Shown: one piece after another, positions 60,114 through 64,000 of the stretch
How the letters are laid out: every line of letters begins with the position of its first letter
How positions within the stretch are numbered: position 1 is the stretch's first letter
Source: Poriferisodalis sp965198245
GTDB taxonomy: Bacteria; Actinomycetota; Acidimicrobiia; Acidimicrobiales; Poriferisodalaceae
DNA: 64,000 bases
NCBI RefSeq assembly: GCF_965198245.1
Contig: NZ_OZ240249.1
Coordinates: 4,216,001 to 4,280,000 of the forward strand
Reading direction: 5' to 3'
Made by a program: the position numbers and the translations under genes
Notes under the pieces: model-generated
Told to the model about the DNA's origin: nothing
What the model saw: the letters and a program-made list of their open reading frames with translations, nothing else
The model's database searches: none

Positions 60114-61364
60114 GTGCGCGCCGTGCTGGTGACCCCGGGGTTTCCGACCTCGCTCGACGATCATCACAAGCCGTTCCTCGCCGATCACGCACGGGCGCTT
60201 GCGGAGGCTGGAGCCGAGGTCACCGTCGTGTGCCCGGCTCATCCGGACGCCCCGCGCCGCCACGAGATGGGCGGCGTCGAGGTGTGCCGGGTTCGGTTCG
60301 CTCCTGCGCGGGTCGAGGCCCGCGTAGCGCTCGGCGAGAGCTACCGGGTGTTCTCCGGGCTGTCGGCGCTGTGGGTTATCCCGATGATTGCCCGGTTGAC
60401 GTTGACCGCTGTTCGCCAGGCCCGGCGGCGCCCGAGTGCTGCTGCAAGCGACTCAGCCCGTCGGGTCAGCCCAACGCACAGCGGGCCGGTCATCCACGGC
60501 CACTGGTGGTTCCCCTGCGGGCTCGTGGCTGTTGCTGCCGCCATGGCGGCCGGGCGCCACGTGGCCAGCGTCGTGCAGGTCCACGGTTCCGATGCCGCGG
60601 TCACCACCAACGCAGTGCACCGCTGGCTTGCCCGCCGGGTGCTTCGCCGGTCCGGTGCCGTAGTGACCGTGTCAGAGGACTTGCGCGACTGGGCTGCGTC
60701 ACTCGTGCCGCATCGTGGCGGTCTGCACCCGCCGCCGAGTGCTGAGCCTGAAGGTCGGCGCCCCGGCCCGCTGCTGCGGATCGTGTCCATGCCCGTGGGC
60801 GCCGACCGACTCGGATCGCCGACGCCCACGCCCCCCGACGGACCCGTCGTCGCCGTCGGGCGACTGATGGCCGAAAAGGGCTTCGACGTGCTCATCGAGG
60901 CCGTGGCGCTGATGCCTCCAGCGGAACGACCCGAAGTGGTCATCGTCGGCGACGGCCCCGACCGGACGCTGCTCGCAGCACTGGCCATGCGCCGCGGCGT
61001 GACCGTTCAGTTCGCCGGAGCAGTCGCCCCAGCGGAGATCGGCGAGTGGTACCGGCGAGCCCGCCTGGTGTGCGTGCCGAGCCGGCGTGAAGGCTTCGGC
61101 ATGGTGGTCGCCGAGGCCCTCGCAGCGAGCCGTACGGTCGTCGCAACCAGGGTCGGCGCCGCGCCGCAATTCATCACCGACGGCACCAACGGCTACCTGG
61201 TCCGGCCCGACGACGCCCGCGCGCTGGCCGAAGCACTCGCCACAGCGCTGCACTCGAACGACGCTGTGACCTTCGCTGCACGTACCGATGTGCTGGCACC
61301 ATTCGGTCCGCAGGCCCACGCGGCGGCGCTTTTGGACCTCTACGCCGAACTCAGCGCGAAGTAG
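60114..61364 (+). CDS. GT4-family glycosyltransferase
   Basis: 416 codons from GTG 60114 (VRAVLVTPGFPTS); the frame extends to 60003 but without homology-like sequence. N-terminal Glyco_transf_4 domain (HHKPFLADHARALAEAGAEV) and C-terminal Glycos_transf_1 domain: VVAVGRLMAEKGFDVLIEAV, VIVGDGPDRTLLAAL and the EX7E-like PSRREGFGMVVAEALA. Uses a nucleotide sugar to build a glycan or glycolipid. It ends at a strong hairpin terminator. Confidence 0.9.
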   Translation: MRAVLVTPGFPTSLDDHHKPFLADHARALAEAGAEVTVVCPAHPDAPRRHEMGGVEVCRVRFAPARVEARVALGESYRVFSGLSALWVIPMIARLTLTAVRQARRRPSAAASDSARRVSPTHSGPVIHGHWWFPCGLVAVAAAMAAGRHVASVVQVHGSDAAVTTNAVHRWLARRVLRRSGAVVTVSEDLRDWAASLVPHRGGLHPPPSAEPEGRRPGPLLRIVSMPVGADRLGSPTPTPPDGPVVAVGRLMAEKGFDVLIEAVALMPPAERPEVVIVGDGPDRTLLAALAMRRGVTVQFAGAVAPAEIGEWYRRARLVCVPSRREGFGMVVAEALAASRTVVATRVGAAPQFITDGTNGYLVRPDDARALAEALATALHSNDAVTFAARTDVLAPFGPQAHAAALLDLYAELSAK

Positions 61365-61402
61365 CAGTCGATCGGCGAAGGATCCGACGGAGCAAGGGGT
61401 CG

Positions 61403-61466
61403 GCGGGACCGCCAGCCTGCGCTGTTGGGACCTGCTGGATCCCCCTGCGCAGGGAGGCGGTCCCGC
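61403..61466. terminator. Bidirectional hairpin between glycosyltransferase and sucD
   Basis: The arms GCGGGACCGCC (61403-61413) with GGCGGTCCCGC (61456-61466) and CCTGCGC with GCGCAGG inside form an 18-bp stem with one AG/GA internal loop. It lies between convergent genes, so it can stop transcription both ways. Confidence 0.7.
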
Positions 61467-61487
61467 TGGCCCCGGGAAGCGCCAGCG

Positions 61488-62372
61488 CTACAGCTCGGCG
61501 ACGATTTCGGCCATGAGCTCGCCGGCCTCCGTGGGGTTCAGCCCGACACGCACGCCGGCGTCGCGCAGCGCATCCATCTTCGCCGCAGCAGTCCCCTTGC
61601 CCCCCGAGACGATTGCGCCAGCGTGGCCCATCTTCTTGCCCGGAGGCGCAGTCACCCCGGCGATGTAACTCGACACCGGCTTGGTCATGTGGTTCTTGAT
61701 GAACTCGGCGGCTTCTTCCTCGGCCGAGCCGCCGATCTCGCCGATCATCATGACGGCCTTGGTTTCAGGATCGGCCTCAAAGGCTTCGAGGCAATCAATG
61801 AACGACGTGCCCGGCACGGGGTCGCCGCCGATGCCCACGCAGGTGGTGACGCCGATGTCCTTTTGCTGCAGCTCGTACAGCGCCTGGTAGGTCAGCGTGC
61901 CCGACCGGCTGACGATGCCGACTGGGCCGCCCGGCTTGGCGATGTGGCCCGCAGTGATGCCGATGTTGCACTCCCCCGGCGTGATGATGCCTGGACAGTT
62001 CGGCCCCAGCAGCCGGACCCCGGGGTAGTCGCGCCGCAGCATGTTGAAGAAGCGGGCCTCATCGTGCGCCGGAACGCCCTCGGTGATGCAGGCGACGAAG
62101 CTGATGCCTGCCTCGGCGGCATCGAGCACGGCATCGAGTACGCGAGGCGCGGGAATGAAGATGCACGAGGCATTGGCGCCGGTCGCTGCGACCGCTTCGG
62201 TGCAGTTGGCGAACACCGGCACACCTTCGACGTCGGTGCCGGCCTTGCGAGGATTGGTACCCGCCACGACGTTCGTGCCGTAGTCGCGGTTCAGCATGCC
62301 GTAGTAGCGCCCCTGGGAGCCCGTGAGGCCCTGGTAGACGACCTTGGTGTCTTTGTCGACGAAGATGCTCAC
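61488..62372 (-). CDS. sucD: Succinyl-CoA synthetase alpha subunit
   Basis: 294 codons. CoA-binding QGLTGSQGRYYGMLNRDYG, GTNPRKAGTDVEGVPVF, the SRSGTLTYQALYELQ loop, CVGIGGDPVPGTSFIDCL and the phosphohistidine site KKMGHAGAIVSGG. Pairs with SucC to make ATP or GTP from succinyl-CoA in the TCA cycle. It follows sucC by 86 nt. Confidence 0.96.
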   Translation of the reverse strand: MSIFVDKDTKVVYQGLTGSQGRYYGMLNRDYGTNVVAGTNPRKAGTDVEGVPVFANCTEAVAATGANASCIFIPAPRVLDAVLDAAEAGISFVACITEGVPAHDEARFFNMLRRDYPGVRLLGPNCPGIITPGECNIGITAGHIAKPGGPVGIVSRSGTLTYQALYELQQKDIGVTTCVGIGGDPVPGTSFIDCLEAFEADPETKAVMMIGEIGGSAEEEAAEFIKNHMTKPVSSYIAGVTAPPGKKMGHAGAIVSGGKGTAAAKMDALRDAGVRVGLNPTEAGELMAEIVAEL

Positions 62373-62458
62373 GTCACGCTCCTGTCACGGCTGCCGCGAC
62401 TGCATCACGATGATCTGCACGAATTGCCCTTCGGGGGATGCTCATCTGAAGCTCCCGT

Positions 62459-63607
62459 TCAGCTCGCAGCCGCGGCCAGCGCGACGGCTCGACGGGCAGC
62501 GTCGAGCATGGTGGGTTCCATCATCAGCTTCTCGTTGAGATAGGGGGCGAGGATCTCGCGACCCTCTGCGGCGTTGGTGCCGTCGAGGCGCAGCACGATC
62601 GGCGCCTCGATGTCAACGGCCTCGAGCGCCCCGATGATCCCGTTGGCCACTTCCTCGCCGCGGGTGATGCCGCCGAAGATGTTGATGAAGATGGCTCGCA
62701 CGTCGGGGTCGTTGTTGATCACCTCGAGTGCGTTGGCCATCACCTGAGCATTCGCACCGCCGCCGATGTCCAGAAAGTTGGCGGGGCGCCCGCCCACCTG
62801 GTTCACGACGTCGACGGTGCTCATGGCCAGTCCGGCGCCATTGGCGATCACGCCGACGCTTCCGGCCAGGCCGACGTACTGCAGGCCCTTGGCGTGCGCG
62901 GCTTCCTCGCGTTCGTCGCGCGGCTGCGTCTCGTCGTACTGGGCATAGTCCGGATGGCGGAACACCGCGTTCGCATCCAGCGTGACCTTGGCGTCCAGGA
63001 CGTGGATCCGGTTGTCGGGCGTGAGGATGAGCGGGTTGATCTCGACGAGGTCGGCGTCGCCCTCGGTGTAGGCGACATAGAGCTTTTGCAGGATCTCGAC
63101 GGCCTGATCGGTGACGACTGGGTTGAGGTTGGCACCCTCCACCCAGGCCCGGGCGGCCTGCGCGGTGAGTCCCTCGGCAGGATCCACCAACACCTTGCTG
63201 ATGGCGTCGGGGTTCTCGACCGCAACGGTCTCGATCTCCACACCGCCCTCGGCGGACAGCATCCCGAGGTGCTTCTTGGCCGAGCGGTCCAGCGTAAAGC
63301 TGGCGTAGTACTCCTCGGAGATGTCGGACGCCTGTTCGATCCACAGCCGCCGCACGATGTGGCCGTTGATGTCGAGCCCCAGGATGTTGCCGGCGTGCGT
63401 GCGCGCGTCGTCGACAGTGGCGGCGAACTTCACGCCGCCCGCCTTGCCACGACCGCCCGTGTGCACCTGCGCCTTGACCATCACCGGCGTACCCAGGCGC
63501 TGCGCAGCGGCTACTGCTTCGTCGACGCTGAAGGCAACTTCGCCGTCGGATACCGGCATGTCATAGCTCTTGAAGAACTGCTTGCCCTGATACTCGAAGA
63601 GGTCCAC
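62459..63607 (-). CDS. sucC: Succinyl-CoA synthetase beta subunit
   Basis: 382 codons from GTG 63607 (VDLFEYQGKQFFKSYDMPV), the usual start for the family; an ATG at 63619 adds four residues. ATP-grasp fold with VKAQVHTGGRGKAGGVKFA, LVEINPLILTPDN and the C-terminal INIFGGITRGEEVANGII. First gene of the sucCD pair. Confidence 0.96.
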   Translation of the reverse strand: MDLFEYQGKQFFKSYDMPVSDGEVAFSVDEAVAAAQRLGTPVMVKAQVHTGGRGKAGGVKFAATVDDARTHAGNILGLDINGHIVRRLWIEQASDISEEYYASFTLDRSAKKHLGMLSAEGGVEIETVAVENPDAISKVLVDPAEGLTAQAARAWVEGANLNPVVTDQAVEILQKLYVAYTEGDADLVEINPLILTPDNRIHVLDAKVTLDANAVFRHPDYAQYDETQPRDEREEAAHAKGLQYVGLAGSVGVIANGAGLAMSTVDVVNQVGGRPANFLDIGGGANAQVMANALEVINNDPDVRAIFINIFGGITRGEEVANGIIGALEAVDIEAPIVLRLDGTNAAEGREILAPYLNEKLMMEPTMLDAARRAVALAAAAS

Positions 63608-63802
63608 GGCGGGGAGCATAGGAGCCAGCGCTGTGAGATACCGGGCCAGCCGGAGAGCCGGTCCGGTGTGTCCGCCACGGGTCGCAAGAAAGCGCTTGGA
63701 GCGCGATGAGCGCCGTATCTAGGTTCACCCGCAGCAACAGATGCGGTGCGCCTCCTTGTGATCCGGCACCCGCTCCGAACGAACTACCCTGAAGGAGATC
63801 CA

Positions 63803-64000
63803 ATGGCGATCGACGAGATCGAGCGCACCGCCATGGTGCAGCAGCTCATCAACACGCTAGGCGAGCAGCCCGCCAACACGCTCATGAAGTGCATCCTCCC
63901 CGACGGCGCAGACCAAGTGGCCACCAAAGCCGACCTGCACGCACTGCAAGCAGCCACCAAAGCCGACCTGCACGCACTGCAAGCAGCCACCAAGGCCGAC
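63803..64000 (+). CDS. Coiled-coil protein with hendecad repeats (partial)
   Basis: 66 codons to the window edge from the ATG at 63803, with GAAGGAG 5 nt upstream. MAIDEIERTAMVQQLINTLG, then EQPANTLMKCILPDG, then 11-residue repeats ATKADLHALQA (33-nt units, nearly identical in DNA). The start resembles DUF1640/CCDC90-type coiled-coil proteins that usually end in a membrane helix. The C-terminus lies outside the window. Confidence 0.75.
   Translation, partial: MAIDEIERTAMVQQLINTLGEQPANTLMKCILPDGADQVATKADLHALQAATKADLHALQAATKAD

Overview
The window is high-GC bacterial DNA, and its gene content points to an actinobacterium. Evidence includes a DUF222/HNH endonuclease gene, a PucR-type regulator, cell-wall-binding-repeat (CWB2) anchors and GTG starts. 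The heavy load of transposons, toxin-antitoxin (TA) modules and giant repeat-rich surface proteins would suit a host-associated Acidimicrobiia-like lineage, but that placement is inference; no rRNA or single-copy marker here settles it.

Layout. (1) 1-4890: the 5' part of a giant secreted Fn3/Calx-beta surface protein gene (minus strand, running off the window). A near-copy, complete at 3445 codons, lies at 38127-48464 in the same orientation, so the DNA between them sits between long direct repeats about 43.6 kb apart. Both genes share a leader with a poly-C tract (14 versus 12 C) just upstream of the Shine-Dalgarno sequence. (2) 5-20 kb: an accessory zone with an AbiE-type TA pair whose toxin is truncated, an IS21 element, a lipoprotein, a superinfection-immunity-like protein, a TIGR02391-like protein, a two-gene GHKL-ATPase/phosphoribosyltransferase-like module (14549-18206) that is the best candidate for a poorly described system, a HigB/HigA-like pair and a PP2C phosphatase with a degenerate second copy. 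(3) 20.36-26.77 kb: three nested mobile elements. An ISL3 element is split by a Tn554-like three-gene transposon, which is itself split by an IS256 element. Removing each insert restores the interrupted reading frame exactly. (4) 26.8-37.1 kb: an eight-gene, tightly packed minus-strand operon with a DUF917 protein, HyuA-like hydantoinase/oxoprolinase, M19 dipeptidase, PucR regulator, D-amino-acid-oxidase-like flavoprotein and a sugar-type ABC importer. It is probably for uptake and catabolism of a cyclic amide or D-amino-acid-like nitrogen compound. (5) 37.4-38.1 kb: an AbrB/PIN TA pair joined by a ladder of overlapping mini-ORFs. (6) 38.1-48.5 kb: the complete giant surface protein. (7) 48.7-53.6 kb: more TA and defence debris, including a FitAB-like pair, IS1595 fragment, 102-bp palindromic MITE, truncated SIR2-SLOG (ThsA-like) gene, DUF222/HNH gene and ComF-like relic. 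(8) 53.65-64 kb: mainly core metabolism and envelope genes (mdh, folD, a geranylgeranyl-reductase-like flavoprotein, a flippase-like membrane protein, a GT4 glycosyltransferase, sucD, sucC), broken only by a PIN TA operon, and ending in the start of a coiled-coil protein gene.

The TA operons carry recognisable inverted-repeat operators: abiE 6323-6357, higBA 19456-19473, fitAB 48854-48881 and the 55-kb PIN operon 56021-56036. I saw no rRNA, tRNA or CRISPR array.
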